A stretch of 64,000 nt of DNA from the NCBI RefSeq assembly GCF_030643785.1, contig NZ_CP094378.1, forward strand, positions 496,001-560,000. The letters are read 5' to 3'. The stretch comes from Coxiella-like endosymbiont. GTDB taxonomy: Bacteria > Pseudomonadota > Gammaproteobacteria > Coxiellales > Coxiellaceae. Below, in pieces: positions 40,925-51,735 of the stretch. How positions within the stretch are numbered: position 1 is the stretch's first letter; every line of letters starts with the position of its first letter. Made by a program: the position numbers and the translations under genes. A model generated the notes under the pieces. That model ran no database searches and was not told the origin of the DNA. It saw only the letters and a list, made by a program, of their open reading frames with translations.

Positions 40925-41836
40925 ATGCGGGAAGAAAAATTTAATAATGTACGAGGGGAGTTAATTTATAACCATAATTTAGCGCGTTACACTTCCTGGC
41001 GAGTGGGCGGTAATGCCGAACGATTTTACCAGCCTGCTGATTTATCGGATTTACAAAATTTTCTTGGCCAATTACCACCTGGTGAGCTATTAACCTGGTT
41101 GGGTTTGGGGAGTAATATTTTAATTCGGGATGGTGGAATCAAAGGAACAGTAATTTTAACTTTGAACCGATTAAAAAACGTTTCATTTTTTAAAGAAGAC
41201 AAGCTATTAATGATCCGTGCCGAATCGGGTGTAACTTGTGCTAAGTTAGCAAAATTTTGCGCGAGCCAAGGGCTAGAGGACGGCGCTTTTTTTGCAGGAA
41301 TTCCGGGAACCGTAGGCGGAGCTTTAGCCATGAATGCTGGTGCTTTCGGCGGAGAAACCTGGCGTCATGTTGTTCGTGTCGAAATAGTCGATCATGGAGG
41401 TGTTCTCCATAAGCGACAGCCGGATGAGTTTAAAATTAGTTATCGCGAAATTCAGGGTCTTAACAATCAATTTTTTGTCGCCGGTTATTTTTGTTTTAAT
41501 CAGGGGGATACTACTAGAGCTAAGAAAGCCATAAGTGCGTTGTTAAAAAAACGCAGTAGCTCTCAACCCATCGGGACTTTTAGTTGTGGTTCCGTTTTTC
41601 GAAATCCGCCGGGCGATTATGCGGCTCGACTCATTGAATCTGCAGGATTGAAGGGAACAAAAATCGGTAATGCAGAAGTTTCAGAAAAACATGCTAACTT
41701 TATTTTAAATAAAGGCGAGGCAAACGCTTCCGATATCGAACGTTTAATTCAAAATGTTGCCCAGCGAGTTTATGAAATTCATGGCATCCAATTGATCAGA
41801 GAAGTGCATATTGTTGGTGATTATGAAATGGCGTAA
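40925..41836 (+). CDS. murB: UDP-N-acetylenolpyruvoylglucosamine reductase MurB
   Basis: MurB reduces UDP-GlcNAc-enolpyruvate to UDP-MurNAc with NADPH and FAD. The 303-residue protein has the FAD-binding motifs NTLGLGSN-type WLGLGSNILIRDGG and GIPGTVGGALAMNAGAFGGE. The active-site region SCGSVFRNPPGDYAARLIE contains the catalytic Ser, and EVSEKHANFILN closes the C-terminal domain. It is a type II short form, usual in this cluster position. It is intact and overlaps ftsQ by 14 bases. No ddl gene lies between it and ftsQ, unlike in E. coli. Confidence 0.94.
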   Translation: MREEKFNNVRGELIYNHNLARYTSWRVGGNAERFYQPADLSDLQNFLGQLPPGELLTWLGLGSNILIRDGGIKGTVILTLNRLKNVSFFKEDKLLMIRAESGVTCAKLAKFCASQGLEDGAFFAGIPGTVGGALAMNAGAFGGETWRHVVRVEIVDHGGVLHKRQPDEFKISYREIQGLNNQFFVAGYFCFNQGDTTRAKKAISALLKKRSSSQPIGTFSCGSVFRNPPGDYAARLIESAGLKGTKIGNAEVSEKHANFILNKGEANASDIERLIQNVAQRVYEIHGIQLIREVHIVGDYEMA

Positions 41837-42574
41837 GAAAAATAAAATTAAATATTTGTGGGCAATCCAGCTGCAAAAATCAATTCCTTCTCTTTTAGGG
41901 CTAGTCGTTTTTGCTATGGTTTTAGCAGGAATATTTACCCTACGTAATCCTAAAACCTTCCCTTTTCGTCAGATTAAAATAACCGCGACTGGGACTCACC
42001 TGAAAATACCGGAATTAAAGAATATTGTAATTCATCATATAAACGGAGGATTTTTTCTTTTAATGCTCGTGAATTGCGATTCGCTTTAACGGCGTTACCA
42101 TGGGTGTATGATGTTTCTATTCGGCGAATATGGTCGAGCGAATTAGAAATTGCGGTCGCGGAGCAAAAGCCTTTAGCCCGATGGAAGAAAACTCAATTAA
42201 TATCCAAGCTAGGTACATTGTTTACCCCGCCCATTGCAACAATTCCTAAAGATTTGCCTGAACTCCAAGGGCCTGAGGGCAGTGAAAAAATTGTTCTCGC
42301 TCGATTTGAACAATTCGATCGATTATTGCGATTATTGGAACCGTTGCATATAAAAATAACCGCCTTGCAGGTAAGCGACCGTGAAGCTTGGTTTCTCGTA
42401 TTAAACAATCATATCCAAGTTTATTTGGGGCATGAAGATATCGATCAACGATTTGAAAAGCTGGTTCGTTTTTACCGTCAAATTATTGGGAATCAAAGCG
42501 AGCAGGTTGAACATGTCGATCTTCGTTATCCCAATGGCTTAGCCGTTCAATGGAAGAGAGTGCCCTCGCCATAA
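41823..42574 (+). CDS. ftsQ: Cell division protein FtsQ (one -1 frameshift)
   Basis: FtsQ scaffolds the divisome. From ATG 41823 there is a basic cytoplasmic tail (MKWRKKNKIKY), one membrane helix (about 24-42) and a POTRA domain, then the beta domain with LPWVYDVSIRRIWSSELEI, EQKPLARW and DLRYPNGLAVQW. Frame one ends at 42089 and frame two runs 42074-42574. The break is at the six-T run 42051-42056; one more T restores GGFFSFNARELRFAL and 250 residues. The gene ends the first half of the dcw cluster; ftsA is 3.2 kb further on. Confidence 0.88.
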
Positions 42575-42609
42575 CTCGTCTAATGTAGAAGGAAATTAAC
42601 TCGCTCCGA

Positions 42610-43800
42610 AAATGTAGCACGAGGCTTCGGTCCTTTTTTCCTTTCTTCCGTAGCTAAACCAGTGGTTTGATTTCCCAGGGGCTGATATTTTTAATTCCCA
42701 AGCCTAGCTTTTAGCAAATCCCCAATAAGGTTTTCCCTAATTTGAGGAACAGGTGTAGCCAGTAGTGCAGCAATTGCCTCTCGATTGGCGGAGAATTTCC
42801 CATAGTGTTGGGCATCATATTTCTAAGAGGTCTATTTAATGAAGTCTATCATATTTAATGCCCAAGCTAGCCGTTAACTGAAGAATAAAAGATACCGTTT
42901 TGGTATTTCGATTCCAAGCAGCACAATACAATGTGTGATGCGTTAGTAGATTGTCGATTTCTACTACGGAGGAGGGCGAGAAGACGCAGGGGCGGCGTCT
43001 AGAAGCTCAGGATCTTGAACCTCTCTATAGTCATTATGCGCGCCCCGGGCGGGTGGGTGATACAAAGACTGCAGTTGCGTATTTCGTAGCTTCGACAGAG
43101 CCGCTTTTAGCAGTGAGAAGCAATATTATATTCCATCCTATCGAGCCTGGTTCGCAGGAATTATTGCCCAACTTCCACTCCATGATGGAAAAATTTATTG
43201 CTTCAATAGCGCCTTTTTCCGCTACCGAAAGAAGTACTACGTCCTTGCCATCACCGTCTTTGCATGAAATATCCTTGGGAATATTAAGCGCTTCTACGCA
43301 ATATTTCATTGCGCGTATAGAAATTGCCGCGAGCAGCGTAATCCAATCGATCCATCTTCACCCCCGCTCTATGGGGATCAATTTCCAAATTATTAATAAC
43401 GTATTCCATTTTTTCGATAAAATTATTTTGTGCGGCGAGGTCGAGCAGATTGGCACACTGGGTGTCTGTGAAATCTCTTGCAACCTCGAATTCTTCATGG
43501 GCATATCGGATAGCTTCCAAGAGAACCACTTTTAAGGTCGCCATATACAGGGATTCGTATTATTGACATCATTTTGCGCCAGGTTGGCTTCCCAAGTGAC
43601 TGCGAATAGCCTCATCGCAGTTGCGTCCTACTCAGGGTCCAACCAACCCCCTAATACAAGACGTTGGTGCCCGCGTGGGTTTGTTGTTTTCGCGCTGAGC
43701 CCTTTTAGCAATAGCTTATTTTATCACAGATTCCTCACCGCTGAGACAATAAAGTTGCCAAAGCGTTACGAAACGTCTTTTAAAAGAAGGAATTTTCTTT
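42610..43800 (-). pseudogene. Ankyrin-repeat-like protein relic between ftsQ and ftsA
   Basis: The minus strand from 43544 encodes MATLKVVLLEAIRYAHEEFE, NLLDLAAQNNFIEKMEYVIN and, after one shift, DVVLLSVAEKGAIEAINFSI and NIILLLTAKSGSVEATKYA. The helix-turn-helix periodicity with AA-x-G/N-x-x-E resembles degenerate ankyrin repeats. Another shift leads to QHYGKFSANREAIAALLAT and IRENLIGDLLKARLG near 42700-42800. Weaker scraps (QLRCDEAIRSHLGSQ) continue upstream to about 43800. The protein is opposite in orientation to the dcw genes and is non-functional. Confidence 0.5.
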
Positions 43801-44560
43801 AACATTTGAATAGATTTATCATGATTTTTCATAGAATGGTTAGTAAACCTCCATTAAATTCAAAGCTTGGTTATAACCGAGATTGAATAATTGGTAGCGC
43901 CGGTAATATAGCTTGTTAATTTCAAGCCGAAAAAATTGGCAAGTCGGTTGAGCTCTTGCTAAATCTCGTACCGATAAAAAAGCAGATAGTGTATCATTTA
44001 AAAATGACTGAGGGAGAGCGCCTTAATAATCCTTAGCAAAGCGCTTGAATTGGTTGGTTCTGCCCTAACGGCCATAGTTTGCAGAATCTGGAAAATAGTT
44101 AATAAAAAGAGTGTGAAAGAAAACCAATAGAGGTATAAGAAGGCAATAAGCCGATGAGCGTTGTTGTATTAGCTTGAGTTGTGAATGGAAAGAAAATAGT
44201 TGATAAAACTGGTGCAAAATAGGCATAAAATGCAAAGTCAACCCAAGCAATAATATTCGAGTGTAAGGGTCAAAAGGCTATTTTAAACATCTTATGCGAT
44301 CGAAACATCTAAGGTCTATTTAAAAAAATGCTATAGAGTTTCCGAAGAGTTGTCGAGAGCTGATTAGTGATCCGCGATTAATTTTTGATAACGGTTATTG
44401 GCAAAGGAGTACGCAAATTTCGCCTTCCCTAATGTCAAAAAATTAAAGATGGATAGCAAATTGATTTTGGGTAAGGCAATTCTGAATCTAGGAAAAGATT
44501 AAACAATTTTGGTAAAAAGAAATTAGAGCTTGTTTTAAAAATTTATTGGCATTTTTTGGT
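43801..44560. other. Decayed stretch with no assignable gene
   Basis: Only short frames are visible, including a hydrophobic minus-strand piece near 44065-44250 (LLIPLLVFFHTLFI) that might come from a membrane protein. I cannot assign it. Confidence 0.3.
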
Positions 44561-45000
44561 TTGATTGGTTGCTTCAATTAACGAAACCCAACGGGTAATA
44601 AAATCGTTTTCTTTTATTTTCGCTGTTTAACAAGGCTTGCAACCTACCGCACTCATTATGGCCTACGCACTGATTATGGCCTAAAATAATAAAATATTTT
44701 ACTTGCAAGTAATAAATTGCAAATTCTAATGCTGCACTTGTGCTATGATGCCGATACCCTTCATACGATTCATAGGGTGAGATAATATTGGCTACATTAC
44801 GCACGATAAATAATTTCCCTGGGTCGTCAACTGAAGAACTAAGATAGGATCAACACGCGAATCGCAACAAGCTAGCTATATACTACCCTGATTTCAGGGC
44901 GTTGGTCATAGTAAGCCAGATCCTGCATCACAAAGTTATCGCCAGTGGCGTATTTTTTCGGAAAGAACAGGGAAAGTAGCCTTGAATAATTTTGTTAAAA
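44561..45000 (-). pseudogene. Beta-carbonic anhydrase relic
   Basis: Beta-carbonic anhydrases interconvert CO2 and bicarbonate at a Cys-His-Cys zinc site. On the minus strand the relic reads KYATGDNFVMQDLAYYDQ, then ACCDSRVDPILVLQ (the C-x-DSR zinc and catalytic motif, about 44860), FIVRNVANII-like sequence, SYEGYRHHSTSAALEFAIYY and FIILGHNQCVGH (the H-x2-C zinc ligands). At least two shifts interrupt it and the 3' part is gone. Confidence 0.78.
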
Positions 45001-45093
45001 GATTTTTCTATTTTACGAAGTATGGTCTGAGATTATTTTCCAACCTGCTTGGGTGTGTTGGAAAAAGGGTTGTAAAAAAACCATAAAAAACCA

Positions 45094-45378
45094 CTAGAAA
45101 AAGTGTTTTCTGAAGTTTACTTTAAATAATAACGACCCACAACTAAAACATAATCCTGTGATAACCGATCGATCAGATAAGGGAATAAAATTAGTTTTCC
45201 CATCGCCTTTGAGTTGGGAAAGCGATGGATTAAATTTTCTCGGATTTGAGAAAAGTAGCCGTGAACAAGAGAATGCGTGATGCATAACGTGTCCGGAGGA
45301 GTTACGATAGATTTTCAAATATTGTTTGAGATTGCTTTGGTTCCAACATTGCGTTGCTGTCATTAAGATAGTGTTCAT
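45094..45378 (-). CDS. Short open frame of unknown status
   Basis: A 94-codon minus-strand frame contains TQCWNQSNLKQYLKIYRNSS and SLSQLKGDGKTNFI. It may be a gene fragment; no family is recognised and it lies in a decayed region. The stretch from here to ftsA holds no other candidate gene, only a 14-bp tandem duplication at 45577-45604. Confidence 0.2.
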   Translation of the reverse strand: MNTILMTATQCWNQSNLKQYLKIYRNSSGHVMHHAFSCSRLLFSNPRKFNPSLSQLKGDGKTNFIPLSDRSVITGLCFSCGSLLFKVNFRKHFF

Positions 45379-45576
45379 ATAAGATAGTGTATTTATGTAT
45401 AGAAATGAGCGAAAATTGGGGGTGTAGTAGAGCAGAGGAATAGAGCAATTGAAAAGACACCTGTGAATTTTTTTACTTGTTAATCTGATTGAGACTATTT
45501 TGGACTGATTGAGATTATTTTGGAAAGTATCCCTTTTTCTGTTAACTAATGCAATTGTATAAGTTTTGGATTATAT

Positions 45577-45604
45577 TTGTCCATCCTGAATTGTCCATCC
45601 TGAA
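45577..45604. repeat. 14-bp tandem duplication
   Basis: TTGTCCATCCTGAA is repeated twice in succession upstream of ftsA. Confidence 0.85.
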
Positions 45605-45820
45605 CTGAATTAATTTTGGACGCTCTCTTTATTTTAAGTAGAAAATAAAGACAATGTTATAAGATTTTGATAATTTAAAAAAAATATATTTAAGAGTGAT
45701 AAAATTTGAAAAATAGTGCTAGAATTGCGATTAATTTTTAATAGTGCTTTCAAGGTATATCGCTTATACTAATGATTTAACAGTCAATGTGGGCAGGGAC
45801 ACAGGGAGACTTTGGCAACT

Positions 45821-47053
45821 ATGCCGAAAAATCCGGAAAAAAATCTTATTTTTGCGTTAGATATTGGCACTAGCAAAATAGCTGCGCTCGTTGGAGAAGT
45901 GGGCCAAGATAACCAAATTGAAGTTATTGGTTTTGGAACACATCCATCACGTGGACTAAAACGTGGTGTGGTAGTCAATATTGAATCAACCGTGCAATCC
46001 ATTAAGCGTGCGATTGAAGAAGCAGAATTAATGGCCGGCTATCAAATTCGCTCCGCTTACACGGGGATTGCCGGTAGTCATATTCGCAGTTTAAATTCTC
46101 ATGGGATTGTGGCAATTCGCGATCGCGAAGTTAATCAATCGGATGTAGATCGGGTAATCGATGCAGCGAAAGCAGTGGCTATTCCTGCTGATCAAAAAAT
46201 ACTGCATATTTTGCCGCAAGAATTCATCATTGATAACCAAGAAGGTGTTCGCGAACCTGTGGGAATGTCAGGAGTTCGCTTAGAAGCGAAAGTACATATC
46301 GTTACCGGCGCCATGAGTGCTGCTCAGAATATTACTAAATGTGTTCGCCGTTGCGGGTTACAAGTGGGTGATATTGTTTTGGAACAGCTTGCTTCGAGCC
46401 ATTCGGTATTGACTGATGATGAAAAAGAATTAGGTGTTTGTATGGTTGATATTGGCGGGGGTACCACGGATATAGCTATCTTTACGGAAGGGGCTATTCG
46501 TCATACTCATGTTATTCCGATTGCGGGCGATCATGTAACCAACGATGTAGCGGTAGTTTTGTGCACCCCTACGCAATATGCTGAGCAAATTAAAATGAAG
46601 CACGCGTCAGCATTGCCGGAAGAAGTTGATCTTGAAGAAACCATACAGGTCCCGAGTGTTGCTAAAAGACCACCGAAACAAGTCCAAAAAAGAGGACTGG
46701 CTCAGGTAGTTGCTGCACGTTATGAGGAATTATTCGAATTGGTATTGACCGAATTACGACGTAGCGGCTTTGAAGACTTAATTGCTGCTGGTATAGTTTT
46801 GACAGGCGGTGCTTCACGAATTTTCGGATGTGTTAAATTGGGTGAAAGAATTTTTCAAATGCCCGTGCGGCTGGGGCTGCCTCAGTACATTAACGGATTA
46901 GCAGATGTTCGAGATAATCCTATTTATGCAACAGCAGTCGGCTTACTGATCCACGGTCATCAAAATCAAAATAACAATTCAGCGGCGTTTGATTTAGATT
47001 GTGGTTTGAGTTTATGGCAACGAATGAAAAGTTGGTTCCAGGGGAATTTTTAG
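45821..47053 (+). CDS. ftsA: Cell division protein FtsA
   Basis: FtsA is the actin-like membrane tether of FtsZ. The 410-residue protein has [16 protein letters not shown] (phosphate 1), [16 protein letters not shown] in the 1C domain, [15 protein letters not shown] (phosphate 2), [11 protein letters not shown] (adenosine) and a C-terminal amphipathic helix [15 protein letters not shown] for membrane binding. ATG 45821 is 12 bases from a GGAG; a TTG at 45812 is only three bases away, so the start is uncertain by three codons. ftsZ follows after 10 bases. The frame is intact. Confidence 0.95.
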   Translation: MPKNPEKNLIFALDIGTSKIAALVGEVGQDNQIEVIGFGTHPSRGLKRGVVVNIESTVQSIKRAIEEAELMAGYQIRSAYTGIAGSHIRSLNSHGIVAIRDREVNQSDVDRVIDAAKAVAIPADQKILHILPQEFIIDNQEGVREPVGMSGVRLEAKVHIVTGAMSAAQNITKCVRRCGLQVGDIVLEQLASSHSVLTDDEKELGVCMVDIGGGTTDIAIFTEGAIRHTHVIPIAGDHVTNDVAVVLCTPTQYAEQIKMKHASALPEEVDLEETIQVPSVAKRPPKQVQKRGLAQVVAARYEELFELVLTELRRSGFEDLIAAGIVLTGGASRIFGCVKLGERIFQMPVRLGLPQYINGLADVRDNPIYATAVGLLIHGHQNQNNNSAAFDLDCGLSLWQRMKSWFQGNF

Positions 47054-47063
47054 GAGAAAAAGC

Positions 47064-48230
47064 ATGTTTGAACTTGGCGAAACTTCACCCCAAGATGCCC
47101 AAATAAAAGTAATTGGTATCGGTGGGGGCGGCGGAAATGCAATCGAGCATATGATTGCTGAAAGTATTGATGGCGTCGAATTTGTTTGTGCGAACACTGA
47201 TGCTCAAGCATTGGGTCGTTCCAGCGCTCGAATCGTGCTCCAGTTAGGTGAAGAAATAACAAAAGGTTTGGGTGCGGGTGCAGATCCGAATATTGGACGT
47301 CAGGCAGCTGAAGAAGCGCGCGATCGGATGCGAGAAATTCTCGAAGGGACTGATATGGTTTTTTTAACGGCCGGCATGGGAGGCGGTACGGGAACCGGGG
47401 TGGCGCCCATATTTGCGGAAGTGGCTAAAGAATTAGGAATATTAACCGTCGCTATTGTGACCAAGCCCTTTGTTTTTGAAGGTAAAAAGCGAATGGAAGT
47501 GGCTGAAGAAGGGATTAAAGCATTAACTAAATATGTCGATTCTTTGATCACTATTCCTAATAATAAATTGCTGAATGTGCTGGGTAAAAATATTACCTTA
47601 TTAAATGCATTTAAAGCTGCCAATAACGTATTGTTAGGTGCAGTGCAAGGTATTGCAGATTTAATCACCCGACCGGGTTTAATCAACGTGGACTTTGCGG
47701 ATGTACGAACAGTGATGTCCGAAATGGGTATGGCTATGATGGGAACGGGCGTTAGCAATGGTGAAAATCGTGCACGCGAATCCGCCGAAGCAGCTATTGC
47801 CAGCCCATTATTGGAAGACGTAGATTTCACGGGTGCCCGTGGAGTATTGGTAAATATTACTGCTGGAATGGATCTCTCTATTGGAGAATTTGAGCAAGTA
47901 GGTGAAGCTGTTAAAGCATTTTCATCGGAAAACGCAACGGTAGTGGTTGGCACGGTGATCGATCCTGAAATGAGCGATGAATTGCGAGTGACTGTTGTGG
48001 TTACTGGACTTGGTACGCAAAATAGTGGAGGTGCTAGTGGTGTGCCTCTTAAATCTGTAAAAAATATAAAAAAAGATGTCACGTTGGATTATCACCAATT
48101 GGATCGTCCAACGTATATGCGAAACCAAGAGGAACCCTCTAAACGAACAGTGGAAATAGATAAACATCGAGACCGTGATTTTGAATATTTAGATATTCCT
48201 GCTTTTTTACGCCGTCAGGAAGAAGATTAA
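47064..48230 (+). CDS. ftsZ: Cell division GTPase FtsZ
   Basis: FtsZ builds the division ring. The 388-residue protein has the tubulin signature [13 protein letters not shown] (about 103-115), the N-terminal [15 protein letters not shown], the T7 loop region [11 protein letters not shown] and the C-terminal tail [14 protein letters not shown] that binds FtsA and ZipA. ATG 47064 follows an AGGAG site. It is intact with no frame break. Confidence 0.97.
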   Translation: MFELGETSPQDAQIKVIGIGGGGGNAIEHMIAESIDGVEFVCANTDAQALGRSSARIVLQLGEEITKGLGAGADPNIGRQAAEEARDRMREILEGTDMVFLTAGMGGGTGTGVAPIFAEVAKELGILTVAIVTKPFVFEGKKRMEVAEEGIKALTKYVDSLITIPNNKLLNVLGKNITLLNAFKAANNVLLGAVQGIADLITRPGLINVDFADVRTVMSEMGMAMMGTGVSNGENRARESAEAAIASPLLEDVDFTGARGVLVNITAGMDLSIGEFEQVGEAVKAFSSENATVVVGTVIDPEMSDELRVTVVVTGLGTQNSGGASGVPLKSVKNIKKDVTLDYHQLDRPTYMRNQEEPSKRTVEIDKHRDRDFEYLDIPAFLRRQEED

Positions 48231-48259
48231 CGTTTGTAAAACGTGCCTCTTTCTTTTTT

Positions 48260-48274
48260 GGGGGGGGGGGGGGG
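48260..48274. repeat. Run of 15 consecutive G between ftsZ and lpxC
   Basis: Six T residues are followed by 15 G residues, 30 bases after the ftsZ stop. No other run of this length occurs in the window, and G runs of this length are rare in AT-rich genomes. It might be phase-variable, form a G-quadruplex or be a sequencing artefact. Confidence 0.85.
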
Positions 48275-48346
48275 ATAACGCGTTCCTGTTAAATTTAAAT
48301 AAAGGATGTGCTAGAATGTGCCTCCTTTTGGGAAAGGATTGAAATA

Positions 48347-49258
48347 ATGATCAAGCAAAGAACTCTGAAAAATGTTGTCAGAGCAACCGGTGTTGGTGTT
48401 CACACTGGCGAAAAAGTTTATTTGACCCTCCGTCCCGCGCCACCCAATACCGGCATTATCTTTTGCCGAACGGATTTAAATCCTGTTGTAGAAATTCCTG
48501 CTACAGTTAATCATATTGGTGATACCAGTTTATCGACTTGTTTAGCAAAAGACGATGTTCGGGTGGCTACTGTCGAACACTTATTATCAGCTTTAGCGGG
48601 TGTTGGTATTGATAATTTATATATTGACCTTACTTCGCCAGAGCTTCCCATTATGGATGGAAGTGCTGGTCCTTTTGTATTTTTAATCCAGTCGGCTGGG
48701 ATTGAAGAACAAAATGCTGCTAAAGAATTTATTCGAATTAAAAAAAGGATTAAGGTAGAAGAGGGCGAAAAAAGTGTAATAGTCGAAACCTATAACGGAT
48801 TTAAAATTAGTTTTAGTATCGATTTCGATCATCCTTTATTTAATGAACAGAACCAAAATGCAACTCTTGATTTTTCGAGCACTTCCTACGTAAAAGAAGT
48901 TTCTCGTGCACGCACTTTTGGTTTTTTATCGGACTATGAATTCATTCGAAAAAATAATTTAGCCCTAGGTGCTAGTTTGGATAATGCGATTGTCTTAGAT
49001 GAATATAAAATTTTAAATCAAGATGGCTTGCGTTACCCCGATGAATTCGTTAAACATAAAATCCTCGATGTGATTGGTGATCTTTATTTATTAGGCTATG
49101 GACTAATTGGAGCCTTTCACGGGGTTAAATCTGGTCACACTCTGAATAGTTCTTTATTAAAGAAATTATTAGCTCAAAATGAAGCTTGGGAAATTATTAC
49201 TTTCAAAGATTCTTCAGAATTACCATTTTCTTTTACTCCCGTTGCTGTGATTGCTTAA
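48347..49258 (+). CDS. lpxC: UDP-3-O-acyl-N-acetylglucosamine deacetylase LpxC
   Basis: LpxC performs the committed step of lipid A synthesis. The 303-residue zinc enzyme has [30 protein letters not shown] (zinc His), [14 protein letters not shown] (zinc His and Asp) and [13 protein letters not shown] (catalytic His). ATG 48347 follows AAAGGATT; a TTG-type extension to 48308 adds 13 non-conserved residues. It ends the dcw block and is intact. Confidence 0.96.
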   Translation: MIKQRTLKNVVRATGVGVHTGEKVYLTLRPAPPNTGIIFCRTDLNPVVEIPATVNHIGDTSLSTCLAKDDVRVATVEHLLSALAGVGIDNLYIDLTSPELPIMDGSAGPFVFLIQSAGIEEQNAAKEFIRIKKRIKVEEGEKSVIVETYNGFKISFSIDFDHPLFNEQNQNATLDFSSTSYVKEVSRARTFGFLSDYEFIRKNNLALGASLDNAIVLDEYKILNQDGLRYPDEFVKHKILDVIGDLYLLGYGLIGAFHGVKSGHTLNSSLLKKLLAQNEAWEIITFKDSSELPFSFTPVAVIA

Positions 49259-49499
49259 TCTGATTGGATAAATTAATTATTCCTTTGGTGTCCCCATGGA
49301 GGCTTATTCTTATTTTGTGTGCACGAGGAAAATGGGCATTTTTTATTTTGTTGTAAATAAAATATTCCTATTTAGAGAATTTTATTCTTGTTCTGCAAAA
49401 TAAATCACTTCATAGCTAAAAAGCACCGCTATTCTAATTATTCCCAAAAATATTCTTTTTAAGAATATTTTAATAATCTCAGAATATAATTTGTCATAT

Positions 49500-50664
49500 T
49501 ATTTTAAATAATAATTAAATTCAAAGAAGAAGAAATAACGAGATCCGCTCAAGAAACTGTAATAGAAATTTCAATGATTGACCCATCTGCCCGCCTATTA
49601 TCTTATGAATTAGCTAATTGGGTGGAAAGAATAAAAACTCGAAATTCTTTGATAATGAATCAATTGTGAAATTAGCGAAGAACATTGAAAAAAAGATTGA
49701 AGAACAAATTAGAAAAAATCAGTCATGGATTTTCCCTAATATATTGTAGTATATCGAAGATTTTTGCTAATTTTTCTTTTAGTAATTTTCTTCCATATCT
49801 ATTTGTTTTACTAGCCGCAGGCTTATGTCAGTTAAAAAACTTTTTCAGTAATTCAAGCTGCTAGAGCATCCATTCATAACGAATGATCATAACGAATAAT
49901 CTTTCCGTTCGGATCATGAACAAGTTTGGAAGATAGGTGGATGAGTTTACTCTTGATTTAGACTTTAACCCTATCGTGATAGAAACTCCGTTTTACAATC
50001 TATTTGCTCATTCCATTTCTTCAGTAAAATTAAATGAAATATAAATTAACCTTATAAAGGGAATAAGTAAGTTGGAGCTCGAACATCATATCAAAAAAAT
50101 GTGGTATTGGAAATTTTTTTGATAAATTTAATCCAGGTAAAATTCCAGGTAAAATAAGAAAGAAAGCTGAAAAATTATTTAATTTCGCTTTAAATAGCTT
50201 CAAAGAGCAAATCAAGAAAATAAAAATAGACGTAAAAATCGAATTAGATACCCTTTTTGCTTCTTCTCTAGAAAAATTTAATGAAGTCAAAAAATAAGTG
50301 ATCAGGAACTTAAAAAGTTTAGTGAAGAGTTAGAAAAAAATTCAAATCGTTAAAGATGATATTAATAGAATTAACGTTGTCAAAGACACAGCGATTGGAG
50401 AAATTGAATCGGTTTGGAATACTATAAAAGATAGCGTTGTTGCTATGGGTACTGACGTAGAGCGACAAATAAATCGCTTAAAAGTTGAAAGTATAAAATT
50501 AATTAATGGAAGCTGGGAAAGAAATAATTGATACTATTAATTTTTCACTGGAAAAAATTTTAGAATTCAGTAAACCGATAGTAAGATCGGTTGCTTCATC
50601 GGCTCGCGAGGTAATTGACTGGACGGATCAAGAAGCCATAGTCATGGTTCGTGGTAGTTAATAA
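49500..50664 (+). pseudogene. Long coiled-coil protein relic between lpxC and dciA
   Basis: Plus-strand pieces in different frames read IDPSARLLSYELANWVERIK, ESIVKLAKNIEKKIEEQIR, KIRKKAEKLFNFALNSFKEQ, LDTLFASSLEKFNEVKK, IVKDDINRINVVKDTAIGEI, DVERQINRLKVESIKLING and KEIIDTINFSLEKILEF, ending VIDWTDQEAIVMVRGS with a stop at about 50661. All are charged, heptad-rich helices. The gene was probably several hundred codons long. I do not recognise the family; an exported effector is one possibility. Confidence 0.45.
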
Positions 50665-51328
50665 TTATCATTGGGAATTCCTTCGATAACATTTCGGTTA
50701 TTAATTGCTGTTGCTGCTTATAAACTTTGTATATACCAAATGTTTGGTATTATCGTCGATTTAGGAGCTTGTAATGGTAAAAACTACAAAGGCATATTTA
50801 CAAACTGACAAGGAATTGCAGCCTGAAAATCTCTTTTTAGAAAAGCTAGAAGCACAAAAAACTTATGAGTTTATAGCTGCTGTGGTATGCCTTTTATTGG
50901 AAGCTTCGCCCCCCTGATAAGGATGTTAAGAAGGAGGTAGAAGAAGCTCTTAGCATCATTTCTATGAAAGAACTTCCAAAAACAACTATAAAAAGCATAC
51001 ATAACTATTAGAAGTTAACTATCAGAGGTATTGATGGCTGCATTAAAGGATATTAATCTTCCTCACGAAGAAAGTGAGTTAATGAAAACAACATTTGAGT
51101 TGCAATTACTGATACCAACGTTGATTCTTTTCCTATCATTCTGGTAAATAAAAATTACCCCTGCGAGAAGGTCTCAGAAGCTTGTCCCAAAATACCAATA
51201 ACCCAGGGCTCAAATCAAGTAAATTCTTGGACTCAAGGTCCGATCTATTTTGCTCTAGCGGAAATCCTGACGTAACGGAAGATATCACGCCAGACGCAAC
51301 TTATATACTTTCTTTTAAGTATTAAAAA
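50665..51328 (+). other. Decayed stretch with a short leader-like frame
   Basis: A 47-codon frame from ATG 50774 (MVKTTKAYLQTDKELQPENL) ends at a stop near 50917, and further fragments (AALKDINLPHEESELMKTTF, YPCEKVSEACPKIPITQG-like) continue in other frames to about 51320. They may derive from one small unidentified gene. Confidence 0.3.
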
Positions 51329-51687
51329 TTATTGGTAAATCTGACGCAGCTTCAAATCGATATTTGAGGCTGCTGTGCCTATCTCTTCTATAAATTGGGT
51401 CGAACCCGACATTGGATCCTCTGAATCGCAAGATTTTGTTGAGCAAGCTGTTCCAATAGATGAGGAACTAAGTAGCGGACTCGGGTGGCCCAAACCGGGC
51501 TCTCTAACTGGAGGGTTAACGTTCCCTTCGAAAGATTCATAATTCGGCAATGAGGAACAATTTCTAGAGGCAGAATTTGATTCAAAAACCTTTCCACCAC
51601 GAGCATTTGCTGTGCTTTTTGAACAATTAGCTTAAGTGAATTGGTTTGAAAACACTGTTTAATCGATTTAGCATCACTGGCTTGCAT
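51329..51687 (-). CDS. dciA: DciA-like DUF721 protein (one -1 frameshift)
   Basis: DUF721/DciA proteins help load the replicative helicase; the family often sits next to secA in gammaproteobacteria, divergently as here. From ATG 51687 the minus strand reads LIVQKAQQMLVVERFLNQIL, IMNLSKGTLTLQLESPVWAT and RVRYLVPHLLEQL, the core of the fold. The frame stops at 51388. One extra base at the short run 51392-51394 restores RVRPNFIEEIGTAASNIDLK and an end at 51329, for about 119 residues. The run is only three bases long, so this restoration is less certain than in other genes. Confidence 0.7.
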
Positions 51688-51735
51688 TTACTTCATACTA
51701 TGAGAAAATTCTCCTTCATCCATCAATGATATACA

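Noticed and set aside
43563-43802. 79-codon plus-strand frame
   Set aside because: It lies opposite the ankyrin-like relic, has no family and no start site; chance frame.
47300-48082. A 260-codon minus-strand frame opposite ftsZ
   Set aside because: It is an antisense shadow of a highly conserved gene; composition follows ftsZ codons and no family or ribosome site is seen.
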